Source of the DNA: a virus | Strand: one strand, 5' to 3' | Virus record (IMG/VR): IMGVR_UViG_3300045978_000165 | Coordinates: 1-40,281 of that record | Length of the DNA stretch: 40,281 bases | Shown: positions 10,177 to 19,000 of the stretch, in pieces | Layout of the letters: each line of letters starts with the position of its first letter | Position numbering within the stretch: position 1 is the first letter of the stretch | Translations under genes and position numbers: made by a program | Notes under the pieces: model-generated | Seen by the model: only the letters and a program-made list of their open reading frames with translations | Database searches by the model: none | What the model was told of the DNA's origin: nothing

Positions 10177-10896
10177 TTACACAAATATTCCTTGTAATGA
10201 TTCTTCTATATGATTAGAAGGATTACAATTTACACAAATAAACTTATCATCATTAAATAATTTAATCATTTCCTTTTCTGCAAATTCATTATTACATAAT
10301 GAACATGTATATAATATTTTTTCTTTCTTATATTCAATACCAATACTTCCCCGATATTTTTTTAAATATATTGCCCAACATTCTTTACAAATATAATAAT
10401 GATAATAATATCCTTTTCTATTATCTTTCTGTCTGTAAAAATCATCTATATCTTTTATTTCAAAACACATATTACATTTTTTTTCACCAGTTTCAAATAC
10501 AAACTTTTTTCTATATATTCGTGTCCTATAATGATAATCCATCATTATTTTTGTACGGCATATTTTACATTGACTTTCTTTTTTAAATGGTTCTATACGA
10601 GACGTAAAAAATTCATCTATATATTTTTCTGTATTACATATTGTACATATTTTCATACCACTATTAATAGCTTTTCTTCGTTCTTGTATACCGTGTTTTC
10701 TTCGCCATTGTAAAAAATAATCTGGATTATCTTTATTAAATTTTTTATAATATTTTAATAATCTTCCATCATCCTTTCGTCGATATTCATACATACATTG
10801 TTTACAATAATCATATATACCTAAAGGACGTGATTTAGCTTTTGTATATTCTGTAAAAAATTTATATCGTAAACACATACCACAACGTTTTTTCAT
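10177..10896 (-). CDS. Multi-zinc-knuckle protein (four repeated CxxC pairs), unknown function
   Basis: A 239-residue, very AT-rich gene. The protein holds repeated units of the form KxCxxCxxxK followed by about 20 residues and CKxC: CGMC with CKQC, CTIC with CKIC, CNMC with CKEC, and CSLC with CVNC. Each unit probably binds one zinc. This layout resembles zinc modules found in phage HNH-type nucleases, but no HNH core is visible, so nuclease activity is not claimed. It is rich in Lys, Tyr and Arg, which fits nucleic acid binding. The start lacks a strong ribosome site. An exact palindrome copy lies inside the last zinc unit and encodes KLFND. Confidence 0.7.
   Translation of the reverse strand: MKKRCGMCLRYKFFTEYTKAKSRPLGIYDYCKQCMYEYRRKDDGRLLKYYKKFNKDNPDYFLQWRRKHGIQERRKAINSGMKICTICNTEKYIDEFFTSRIEPFKKESQCKICRTKIMMDYHYRTRIYRKKFVFETGEKKCNMCFEIKDIDDFYRQKDNRKGYYYHYYICKECWAIYLKKYRGSIGIEYKKEKILYTCSLCNNEFAEKEMIKLFNDDKFICVNCNPSNHIEESLQGIFV
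10252..10266. repeat. 15-bp palindrome, exact copy inside CDS
   Basis: ATTAAATAATTTAAT lies inside the zinc-knuckle gene and encodes part of KLFND. This is a different reading frame from the copies that encode LNNL. Confidence 0.85.
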
Positions 10897-10908
10897 GACT
10901 TTTATTCT

Positions 10909-11568
10909 TTATTGTAAACTATATAATGATGTTTGATCAAATTGTATATATGGAATACCACCAGTAAAAGAACTCATCTGAACACCTAATCCTTCTGCAA
11001 TACCAGCAGTATGAGCTAATCCAGTAGGATCTATATGTGTCAATCGAACAGCTAAATCAGAAAAATCTGTTGCTGCTCCTGAAGAAATAGCAAAATATAC
11101 TCCACCTAAATTTGCTATATCAACAATCCATTCAGCCATAAAAGCAAAAGTCGTTCCTAAAGTTACCCATGATGATGCTTCAAGAGTTGCAATTGATAAA
11201 CCAGATCCTAAAGTTTGTCCTGTTAATCGCCATATTGTAAAATCACTTAGAATATACTGGTATCCTAAAAAATAACCATTCGGACTTCCTATACTCATAT
11301 CATTAGCACTTTGCAAACACACTATACCATACCTATTTGCATTAGCACCACCAGTAGCACTTGTATTAGTTCGTATAAGTGTACGCATTCTCCCTTGTTC
11401 AATACCTTTTGTCCGTCCACTTGCAACAGTAACTACACCATTACCAGGATCTCCAGCAGAATTATTAAGTAATGCTTTTAATGAACTTGTTCCTATAATT
11501 GGATTAACAAGATCTAATGAAAAATTTATGCGAGCATTCGCAGTAAAAAATTGCCAATCTGAAAACAC
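10909..11568 (-). CDS. Lectin-like (concanavalin/LamG-type) tail-associated protein, diverged paralog
   Basis: A 219-residue protein with a GTG start behind GGAGG. It is a diverged member of a six-gene family in this window. Shared landmarks are GIEQGRMRTL, YGIVCLQSANDM, EWIVDIANLGGVYF, SGAATDFSDLA and the C-terminal FDQTSLYSL. The pattern of short beta-strands with YxFG-type and WxV/IxI motifs resembles concanavalin-like jelly-roll folds, so carbohydrate binding is possible, but this is inference. It sits between the L-like tail protein and the zinc-knuckle gene, within the tail tip block. Confidence 0.65.
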   Translation of the reverse strand: MFSDWQFFTANARINFSLDLVNPIIGTSSLKALLNNSAGDPGNGVVTVASGRTKGIEQGRMRTLIRTNTSATGGANANRYGIVCLQSANDMSIGSPNGYFLGYQYILSDFTIWRLTGQTLGSGLSIATLEASSWVTLGTTFAFMAEWIVDIANLGGVYFAISSGAATDFSDLAVRLTHIDPTGLAHTAGIAEGLGVQMSSFTGGIPYIQFDQTSLYSLQ

Positions 11569-11584
11569 ATTATACCTCCATTTT

Positions 11585-12109
11585 CTATCTTACACGCCTT
11601 GGTATATTTGCAAAACCACCAGATCTAACATAACGTCTACTAGGAACAATCTTTTTTAAACTTAATCCTTCCCATTGACATTCAAAACTGACATTAAATA
11701 AATCAGTACGTGCATTGAGTATCACAAATTTATCATTACTATTTATTGGTGTTAATGCCGGATTTACTGTATTGACTACCCATATTGTCACTATCCATAA
11801 TGGATCTAATACAGAAGTCCAAAATTCTTCTAATAATGCAATAACTGCTCTATCAATATTTGCTGTACTTAGTGTTAATCTTTTTAATTCTGAAGCACTA
11901 TTATGTTCAACACTTCCTAACTTAAATGGATATGGAGTAAATTCAATGCTATTAAATATTATCGGTTCATTATGATCTGTTACAGATCGTGATCCAAATA
12001 TATCAGGATTTGTTGCAGTTCTAAATTGTAATAATAAACAATGAACCCAAGGTGTTGTTACGTGTAATTCATTTTTAAGTCTAATCAACTCCAAAGGCCA
12101 TGTAATCAA
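11585..12109 (-). CDS. Minor tail protein, lambda L-like / DUF1833-like
   Basis: A 174-residue protein with a TTG start behind a strong AGGAGG site. The segment that runs from LGSVEHNSASELKRLTLSTA to the IDRAVIALLEE stretch resembles DUF1833-type tail proteins, which bind along the tail tip. The C-terminal RRYVRSGGFANIPRRVR recalls the end of gpL-type proteins, but the Cys ligands of an iron-sulfur gpL are not present. It lies after an M-like gene and upstream of NlpC/P60, the place lambda L occupies. The assignment rests partly on this order. Confidence 0.6.
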   Translation of the reverse strand: MITWPLELIRLKNELHVTTPWVHCLLLQFRTATNPDIFGSRSVTDHNEPIIFNSIEFTPYPFKLGSVEHNSASELKRLTLSTANIDRAVIALLEEFWTSVLDPLWIVTIWVVNTVNPALTPINSNDKFVILNARTDLFNVSFECQWEGLSLKKIVPSRRYVRSGGFANIPRRVR

Positions 12110-12126
12110 TTCTCTACCTCCTACCG

Positions 12127-12141
12127 ATTAAATTATTTAAT
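12127..12141. repeat. 15-bp palindrome, exact copy
   Basis: ATTAAATTATTTAAT contains the stop codon (12137-12139) of the second M-like gene and extends into the gap before the L-like gene. Confidence 0.9.
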
Positions 12142-12721
12142 AATATCGTTCAACTATTCTACATTTTAAATTATAATATCCTAAATTATCTATATCACGC
12201 CCGACAAGTTTTTCAGATCCTTCATATCCAACTTCATCTATAATGAGTCCCATATACGGAAAAAATATTCGTACTCCACCACCACTTATGTATTCTCCAT
12301 TTCCTAACACACCAAGGAGTTCAAATGTTGTTCCATTGATATATTTTGCTCTATGTGTCCCATTTGCAGCAGTATTTCCTAACACACCAGTAATTGTAAC
12401 TTTATCTAAATCTAATATATTATGGTGAAATTCTGTTTCAACGGTTACTGGTTCTGTATTTGATACCATAACTATGTTCTGTGCAAATGGATACGTCCAT
12501 TGAAATGATAAAACTGGACCTCTTTGTGAACGTATAAAACGTTCTATAACATTCTTTTTATCGGCTGATAATCCCTTCCATTCTAATTCATATGCCCGTT
12601 TCGGTCGAATATGCCGTGGTCGAGTTTGATATAAATGTTTCTGATGGGTAGATTCTAACCACGGATCATGTATAGAAATAGGACTTACTTCTGATAATGG
12701 TATATTAGGAAATACAGGCAT
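12137..12721 (-). CDS. Minor tail protein, M-like, with inserted beta domain (paralog 2)
   Basis: A 194-residue protein related to the gene at 15386-15988. The N-terminal part (RAYELEWKGLSADKKNVIERFI, then FQWTYPF) matches the pattern of gpM/DUF2460-type minor tail proteins that join the tape measure end to the tip. At about residues 85-150 it has an insert with ITGVLGNTAANGTHRA and TTFELLGVLGNGEYISGGG, a small beta motif frequent in phage structural proteins. The outer tail segment resumes at GRDIDNLGYYNLKCRIVE. Having two M-like genes flanking four lectin-like genes suggests a block duplication. The ribosome site AAGGAG is rather distant from the ATG. Confidence 0.65.
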   Translation of the reverse strand: MPVFPNIPLSEVSPISIHDPWLESTHQKHLYQTRPRHIRPKRAYELEWKGLSADKKNVIERFIRSQRGPVLSFQWTYPFAQNIVMVSNTEPVTVETEFHHNILDLDKVTITGVLGNTAANGTHRAKYINGTTFELLGVLGNGEYISGGGVRIFFPYMGLIIDEVGYEGSEKLVGRDIDNLGYYNLKCRIVERYY

Positions 12722-12737
12722 AGCAATATATAACTCC

Positions 12738-13379
12738 TTATCCTAAATTATATAATTGAGTTTGATCAAATGAAACTATTGCATTAGTAGCTGTTAGATA
12801 CCCACGTAAATAAACACCTTCATTATTACTTGATACTAATTTACCTTCAGATCCATCTGTTAATTGTGTTAATAATGCTAAATCAGAAAAATTAATCGCA
12901 GTTCCTTTTTTCAATGCAAAATAGATACCACCTATATTTGTAAGATCAACAATCCATTCAATTTGCATTCCGTAAACGGTATTTTGAGTAAGAGTTGTTG
13001 AAGCAGTAATTAAAGGAGTAGCACTAACATTACTTAATGTACTAAAATCTCCTCTTGTTAAACTATAAGAACCTGACATAAGAAATTCAAAACGATAAAA
13101 TTGTCCATTGATTGTTCCTATGTTATCTGCACTTCCCATACACACCAAACCAAATCCGTATCCATTTCCAGAAGAACTTTTTGGTTGTACAAGTGTACGT
13201 AGTCGTCCTTGTTCTAATCCTTTTGCTAATCCGCTCACATCTGTAGGAGTTAAATATCCTATTTGTGTTGAAGCTGTTGATGTTAAAGTTAATGAAGCAG
13301 CACCAACAATAGGAGAACTACTGTCTATTGCAGCAGTCATAGTAGCTGATAAATTCTTATTCCATTGCGCGAAAGACAA
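12738..13379 (-). CDS. Lectin-like tail-associated protein, tandem paralog A
   Basis: A 213-residue protein that starts at TTG behind AAGGAG, as do its three tandem neighbours. It opens with MSFAQWNKNLSATM and contains GLEQGRLRTL, YGFGLVCMGSADNI, FYRFEFLMSGSYSLTRG, EWIVDLTNIGGIYFALKKGT and a C-terminal VSFDQTQLYNL. The family shows alternating beta-strands with conserved Trp and Gly, like concanavalin-type sandwiches. It is the downstream-most of four head-to-tail copies in the array. Function is unknown; glycan binding or tail decoration is inferred from context. Confidence 0.7.
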   Translation of the reverse strand: MSFAQWNKNLSATMTAAIDSSSPIVGAASLTLTSTASTQIGYLTPTDVSGLAKGLEQGRLRTLVQPKSSSGNGYGFGLVCMGSADNIGTINGQFYRFEFLMSGSYSLTRGDFSTLSNVSATPLITASTTLTQNTVYGMQIEWIVDLTNIGGIYFALKKGTAINFSDLALLTQLTDGSEGKLVSSNNEGVYLRGYLTATNAIVSFDQTQLYNLG

Positions 13380-13390
13380 TGTATTTCTCC

Positions 13391-14038
13391 TTAAATCATT
13401 TCATATAATTGAGTGCTATTAAAAAGCGTTCTTACTCCTGGTGACGCAGATCCATATGCCCGTAGATACAAACCTTCTGAACTACTCGTTGTTAAAATTC
13501 CAGCACCAGTATTTATCATTTGTGTTACAACGGTCATATCAGAAAAATCAGTAGCTGTTCCTTTTCTCGTTACTAAATAAACTCCCCCTAAATTTGTAAT
13601 ATCTGCAATCCATTCCATTTCCATACTTCCAGCTACATTTAATGTAACAGTTTGCGTAGAAGAAGCTAAAGTAGTCCCTGGAATATCTGCACTTAAAGAA
13701 CTTGTAGTTGCACGTGACAATGTATATGCTGAATTAGAACGTAATTCATATCTATAAAAAGCACCACTATTATTTACTAAATCATCCAAACTTCCCATAC
13801 ACACTATACCAAATCCACATGTATTACTTCCTCCTAATGTTAATTTAAATAACGTCCGTAATTTTCCTCTCTCTAAACCCTGTGCTAAACCACTTGCATC
13901 TAAAGGTGTTGTATACGTAGCTTGACCTATCCCATGTGCTTCTAAGCATAAAGAAGATGATGCTAAAATAGGAGAAAGATATTGTATGTATATTCCGCTA
14001 TTTACCTGTAGATATTTACCCCATTGAGAAAACGACAA
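13391..14038 (-). CDS. Lectin-like tail-associated protein, tandem paralog B
   Basis: A 215-residue protein with a TTG start. It shares GLERGKLRTL, CGFGIVCMGSLDDL, FYRYELRSNSAYTLSRA, EWIADITNLGGVYLVTRKGT and a C-terminal FNSTQLYEM with paralogs A, C and D. Substitutions are concentrated in the N-terminal 50 residues and the loops between motifs, while the frame motifs are kept. This is what one expects of a fold with variable surface loops. It is 11 bp from copy A and 10 bp from copy C, so the four genes are a compact cassette. Confidence 0.7.
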   Translation of the reverse strand: MSFSQWGKYLQVNSGIYIQYLSPILASSSLCLEAHGIGQATYTTPLDASGLAQGLERGKLRTLFKLTLGGSNTCGFGIVCMGSLDDLVNNSGAFYRYELRSNSAYTLSRATTSSLSADIPGTTLASSTQTVTLNVAGSMEMEWIADITNLGGVYLVTRKGTATDFSDMTVVTQMINTGAGILTTSSSEGLYLRAYGSASPGVRTLFNSTQLYEMI

Positions 14039-14048
14039 TTGTATCTCC

Positions 14049-14696
14049 TTATGCTAATAAGAAAAGTTGTGTATTATCAAATGAAACTTTTGCTTCTGAA
14101 ACTGAAGTATATCCGCGTAAATATATACCTTCACCAGCACTTGTTATGAGTTGTTGATAATTTGAATCTGTTAATTGACTTAATAATGCTAAGTCAGAAA
14201 AATTCGTAGCAGTTCCTTTTTTAAGAGATATATACACCCCACCTAAATTTACTTGATCAGCAACCCATTCCATTTCCATACTGTATATTGTATTTACAGT
14301 TAAAGTCGTTGCTGTACTACTTATTAATACTGTACCAGGAGTACCAGTAGCTAATGTATTACCGTTTGCTCTGACAAGGCCATAAGATCCTGTACTAAAA
14401 AATTCAAAACGGTAAAAATCACCATTTGATGTCCCTATGTTATCGGCGCTTCCCATACACACTAACCCAAATCCATACCCATTTGTCATTGTACTTCGTG
14501 GTCTTGTTAATGTTCGTAATCGTCCTTGTTCAATACCTTTTGTTAAACCACTAACATTTGTAGGAGTTAAATATGCAACATCAGATCCACCAGTTGATGT
14601 TAAAGTTAATGAATATGCTCCAACAATAGGAGAAGTATTATCTATAAGAGCAGTCATTGTACCTGACAAATGTTTATTCCATTGAGAAAAAGACAA
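14049..14696 (-). CDS. Lectin-like tail-associated protein, tandem paralog C
   Basis: A 215-residue protein with a TTG start. It is the closest relative of paralog A: both begin MSFxQWNKxLSxTMTAxID and keep LTLTST and YLTPT(D/N)VSGL. Other shared parts are GIEQGRLRTL, YGFGLVCMGSADNI, FYRFEFFSTGSYGL, EWVADQVNLGGVYISLKKGT and FDNTQLF. The A/C and B/D likeness suggests that a pair was duplicated as a unit, which a protein alignment would test. Confidence 0.7.
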   Translation of the reverse strand: MSFSQWNKHLSGTMTALIDNTSPIVGAYSLTLTSTGGSDVAYLTPTNVSGLTKGIEQGRLRTLTRPRSTMTNGYGFGLVCMGSADNIGTSNGDFYRFEFFSTGSYGLVRANGNTLATGTPGTVLISSTATTLTVNTIYSMEMEWVADQVNLGGVYISLKKGTATNFSDLALLSQLTDSNYQQLITSAGEGIYLRGYTSVSEAKVSFDNTQLFLLA

Positions 14697-14707
14697 TGTA
14701 TCTCTCC

Positions 14708-15358
14708 TTATACAAACTCATATAATTGGGTAGTATCAAATAACACTCTTACAGCCCCTCCAGAGGTATATCCCCTCAAATAAATACCTTCAGAATTACT
14801 TGTTCCTAAAACTTGTGCTCCCATATCCAATACTTGTCCTAAAACAACCATATTAGAAAAATCTATAGCAGTTCCTTTTCGTATTACTAAAGATACTCCA
14901 CCTAAATTTACTGGATCAGCTACCCATTCAATTTCTATACCATATGTTACATTTTGAGCAATACCTGTTGAACCAGAATTTAATGTTACATTAGGACTTC
15001 CTACATTTAATATATTAGTATTTGATCGTGCTAAAGCATAGGTTCCATTTGAAAATAATTCATACCTATAAAAAGGACCAGCAGTCGTAACAATAGTCTC
15101 TGAAACTACCATAATAACAAGACCGAATCCACAACCATTACTTGTACTTGATTTTAAATTTACCAAAGTCCGTAATTTTCCTTTTTCTATTCCTTTTGTA
15201 AAGCCACTTGTATTAGAAGGTGTTAAATATAAAGCTGCACTAGCCGTGACAGAATTTAAAGCTACTGACGCTAGTCCACCAATAGGTGTAGCTAAATCTA
15301 AAGCTACGGAAGTATATATACTGTCTGATACATTTTTATTCCATTGAGCGAACGACAA
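14708..15358 (-). CDS. Lectin-like tail-associated protein, tandem paralog D
   Basis: A 216-residue protein with a TTG start behind GGAGGTGAT, the strongest ribosome site of the array. Shared motifs are GIEKGKLRTL, CGFGLVIMVVSETI, FYRYELFSNGTYALARS, EWVADPVNLGGVSLVIRKGT and FDTTQLYEF. The usual CMGS segment is replaced by IMVVS here. It is the first of the four to be transcribed, directly after an M-like gene, and an exact palindrome copy lies in the gap before it. Confidence 0.7.
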   Translation of the reverse strand: MSFAQWNKNVSDSIYTSVALDLATPIGGLASVALNSVTASAALYLTPSNTSGFTKGIEKGKLRTLVNLKSSTSNGCGFGLVIMVVSETIVTTAGPFYRYELFSNGTYALARSNTNILNVGSPNVTLNSGSTGIAQNVTYGIEIEWVADPVNLGGVSLVIRKGTAIDFSNMVVLGQVLDMGAQVLGTSNSEGIYLRGYTSGGAVRVLFDTTQLYEFV

Positions 15359-15370
15359 AATATCACCTCC

Positions 15371-15385
15371 ATTAAATTATTTAAT
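15371..15385. repeat. 15-bp palindrome, exact copy
   Basis: ATTAAATTATTTAAT starts immediately after the stop codon of the M-like gene (stop 15386-15388) and precedes the ribosome site of lectin-like paralog D. Confidence 0.9.
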
Positions 15386-15988
15386 CTATAGCAAATCATT
15401 TACCTTGAATATTTCTTGAAGTGTTACTGCTAAAGTATACACTCCTCTATCATCTATATCAGGGCCAAGTGTTTTACCAAAACCAGCAAAAAAATCTTCA
15501 TCAGATGTTACACGGATATTCGGAAGATACAATTTTGCTGTTCCTCCACCTGCATATGTTCCTGTACCACTTGATCCTACTAATTGAAATGAAGTAGCTG
15601 TGACATTTTGTATTGTAAACGTTCCATTTGCTCCTGTGTTACCTGTTACACCTGCTACAATAACTGTATCACCTGTATACAAGTTATGTGTATATGCTGT
15701 TGTTATCGTAATAGGTGTTGTTTCTGGTGCATTGACTATTGTAAATCCATAAGGATACGTCCATTGTATAATAGATCCAGCCAAGTGTACATCTACAAGA
15801 AATTTAATAAATCTATTCTTTTGTGCGGCAGTTAAATACACATATTCAAGATCCCATTTTCTTAATCCTCTTGAATATTGTGATTCAGTATAGGTGTAAC
15901 CACTATCGTATAATATTTCCTTAAAAACCTCTATCAGTTTAACAGGATTAATACGAGAAGGTAAAGGACTTCCAGGCCATGCAACCAT
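15386..15988 (-). CDS. Minor tail protein, M-like, with inserted beta domain (paralog 1)
   Basis: A 200-residue protein with ATG behind AAGGAGAG. The pattern WDLEYVYLTAAQKNRFIKFL followed by IIQWTYPYGF fits gpM/DUF2460-type minor tail proteins. The inserted segment has VAGVTGNTGANGTFTI and TSFQLVGSSGTGTYAGGG, matching the insert of the gene at 12137-12721. The outer domain resumes with LGPDIDDRGVYTLAVTLQE. It directly follows the tape measure gene, the usual place of M. I infer that this is the ancestral copy and that 12137-12721 is the duplicate. Confidence 0.65.
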   Translation of the reverse strand: MVAWPGSPLPSRINPVKLIEVFKEILYDSGYTYTESQYSRGLRKWDLEYVYLTAAQKNRFIKFLVDVHLAGSIIQWTYPYGFTIVNAPETTPITITTAYTHNLYTGDTVIVAGVTGNTGANGTFTIQNVTATSFQLVGSSGTGTYAGGGTAKLYLPNIRVTSDEDFFAGFGKTLGPDIDDRGVYTLAVTLQEIFKVNDLL

Positions 15989-16000
15989 TTTTATCTCTCC

Positions 16001-19000
16001 TTATCGTGCCTTTGCAACACCTTTAACAGATCTATACACTGAACCCCTACTTTCTAAATCTTCATTGATTGTGTTAATGATAGCCTTCTTGTCTCTCGCC
16101 ATTGATTCTGCTTTACCTTTTTCTACAACGTTAATAATAGTTACTTCAAATGGATGATCAGATGGACCTCCCATATCCATACCTGTATTCATTCCACCAT
16201 ATATTGAAACAGGTACAGTACCATTTTGGAGAGGTATTACTGCTTCTGGACCTCTTTCTGCTAATCGTGATACTGTAGGTCTAGTAAGCACTCCACCTTG
16301 GGCTTTTGCTGGCATTGATGTTACAAAGTTTCCAGTTAAACCTGTACTAAATGATTGTCCTAATCTCTGTCCAATAGTCCCACCTGCACCACCTGCACCA
16401 CCAACAATACTCAAAATAATGAACTGTGCTACAGCTTGAATAACAAATTTAATGATGATTTTTAGTAGTTCCTTCAATGTTTGTTTATATTCTTCTTTTG
16501 TTGTTTTAACACCTATAACCATATTTCCTAGTGCTTCACCAATTTGATCTGAAACACCCATAATAGTATCAGCAAGTTTTTTCCATACTTTTTCTTCTTC
16601 TTTTGCGTTTTTATCTGCTACTTTCATTGCGGCATCTAATTTTGTTTTACCTGTCGTCCAAATATCCATAGCATTTGCTGCACTAATTAAATCATCTCTT
16701 GCTTGCTGTACTTGTGGTGAACCTTCTCCAAATATTTTATACATACCTAATAATGAAAATGTTGCAATATCTACTTGTGATTTAAGATACGCCTGAGTAT
16801 CACCTAAAGCACCAAATTCTTCTTCTGCTTCTACGGTTTTTAATTTTATTTTATCCATTAAATCCGCATATTTTTCTTCTCCTTTTGCTTGAGCTAATGC
16901 TTCTTCTTCAGCAGTTATTCTATCTGCCAAACTTTTAACTGCTGGTGAAGTTTCACCTAATAATTTAATTAAAGCCCTATGTGCAGTATTTAATGCTGTT
17001 ATACGTTGTTGTATAGCATTCACTTTGTCTGCATATGTTCCACCATGAATAGCAGCATTATCAAATGATGCATTCAATGTTTCCATTATTTTCTTTTGTG
17101 CATCGGCAGCTTTTGAATCTGCTAATGCTGTTTGTAATTCTTTTATTTTTGCTGTTAAACTCGCTACTTCGGTTTTATTATCACCACCAGCTTTTAAAAC
17201 TTCTCGTAATCGAGACTCATATGCATTTAATTCAGTTTGTATTGATTCTGTTGTAACACCTAATAATTGTTGTTCTCTTGTTAATGCAGCAGTAGTCGCT
17301 TTAAAATCATTACTATCTTTTATAGCTTTTTTTGTTACATTTGTATATTTATCTAATGCTGCTTCGTTTTCTTTATATTGCTGTCCAACTTTTGTGAGAA
17401 TATTTTTTGCTGTATCATCATTTACTGCTGCAATATCATCTAATGCCTTTTTTAAATGCTTACTTTTTTCTCGTAACCTATCTTCTTCATCACCTGTTGC
17501 TTTAAATTTTTTCTCAACAATTTCTAATGATTTTGCAAGTTCATTATATAATTTTTGTGATTCTGTCGGGGGCATACCAGCTACTGCTGTAGGTGCAGCT
17601 TTTCCTTTAGGAGCAGGAGCAGGTGTAGGTGCTGCTGCTGCTTGCTCTCTTGGATCAGTCTCTTGTACAGTAAGTGGTTTTGGTGGATTTGCAACCATAG
17701 TATCATATTTTTTACGTACTACAATAAGATCTTCGTTTTTCTTTATTTCCTTATCAATATTTGCAAGTGTATTACCCCATTCAAAATGAATAACAGATTT
17801 CTTTCTTGATTCTATAATTTCTTCTTTTTTCTTTTTCAATCCATCAAGTGTTTCAGTATATTTTTCAACAGTATCTAAACCTTTTATCTCAATTTGAAGC
17901 GCGGGCATATTTTGATATTTGGTTTCAATCTCTTTAAGTTGTTTTTTAATTTCTTCGCCTTGTGCCCATTGACTACCAGGATCTCCACCTTGTTCTTTTG
18001 CAAGTTTAGCTTGCCCTTCTTTTAATTTCCTTACTTGTTCAATCAACGATTTTTCATCTGCCCCTGCTGCTTCTGCTTGCCGTAATGCTGTTTGCGCTTT
18101 ACGCGCTTCATTTGCCTCTGCTCGCATCAATCCCATTGCTTTTGCAGTTTTATGTGCCCATGATTCCGTATCTTGTAAATGATCACGAAGGGTTATAAGA
18201 CCAGCAATGCCTGCTGCTGCCCATCCAGCAGGTGTCATACTAAGAAAAGCAAGTCGTACTAAACCTGCTACTTTTATGACCGTATACATTGTTCCAATTA
18301 TAGCTAAAAATTCAGCACCCATACTCACAAGACTTTTTACTGCATCTACTGTTGCTGGATCAAGAGTCAATATAGCAGCAACTAAATCTCGTATTTGTGT
18401 TATTGTTTTTGTAATAGCTCCACCAACATCAGATAATAATACGTTTGAAACCGTTTTCAACGTATTCATCAAAATCTTCCATTGATCTGACATACCTTGT
18501 GTTGCTACTTGCATTTGTTTTGCAAGTGTATCTGTTTTTATTCCTGCGGCAGCAATAGCCTGTCCATAAACATCTACTGCTCCACCTGTTTGCTGTAACA
18601 CACGACTAATACGTTGTGAATCAAGTCCTAATACATCTAATTTTTCATGTAAAGTTGTTAAACCACCTGGATCATTCGCTAATTTACTTGTAGCCATGAA
18701 AAACTTTTGTAAAAGTTGACTTGGATCAGTTTTTTGTAATTCTACAAATGCTTCACGTGTTAATCCTGTCATTTCAGCAAGAGTTTGCAATTCTTTTCCG
18801 CCATTTGTTACTGCTGCGGCTATAACTTCTGCTAATTCAGACATAGCAGTACCACCAGCTTCAGCATTGATATTAGCGGCTCTCATTGCACCAGACCATG
18901 CAATAATTTGTTCTTTATTTAATCCAATAGCTTTACCTGATTGTGCCCATCGTGAAGCTAATTGCATGATTTCTGTTTGATTTGTTGTCAATGCATCTGA

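Noticed and set aside
10299-10713. Two rightward frames opposite the zinc-knuckle gene
   Set aside because: They are Phe/Ile/Tyr-rich shadows of a very AT-rich gene; the opposite frame has repeated Cys pairs that make sense as protein.
10177-10896. HNH endonuclease call for the zinc-knuckle protein
   Set aside because: Cys pairs are like those in phage HNH proteins, but no His-Asn-His core or DRVD-type segment is present.
10909-15358. Diversity-generating retroelement behind the lectin-like variants
   Set aside because: No reverse transcriptase and no template/variable repeat pair with adenine-directed changes is visible.
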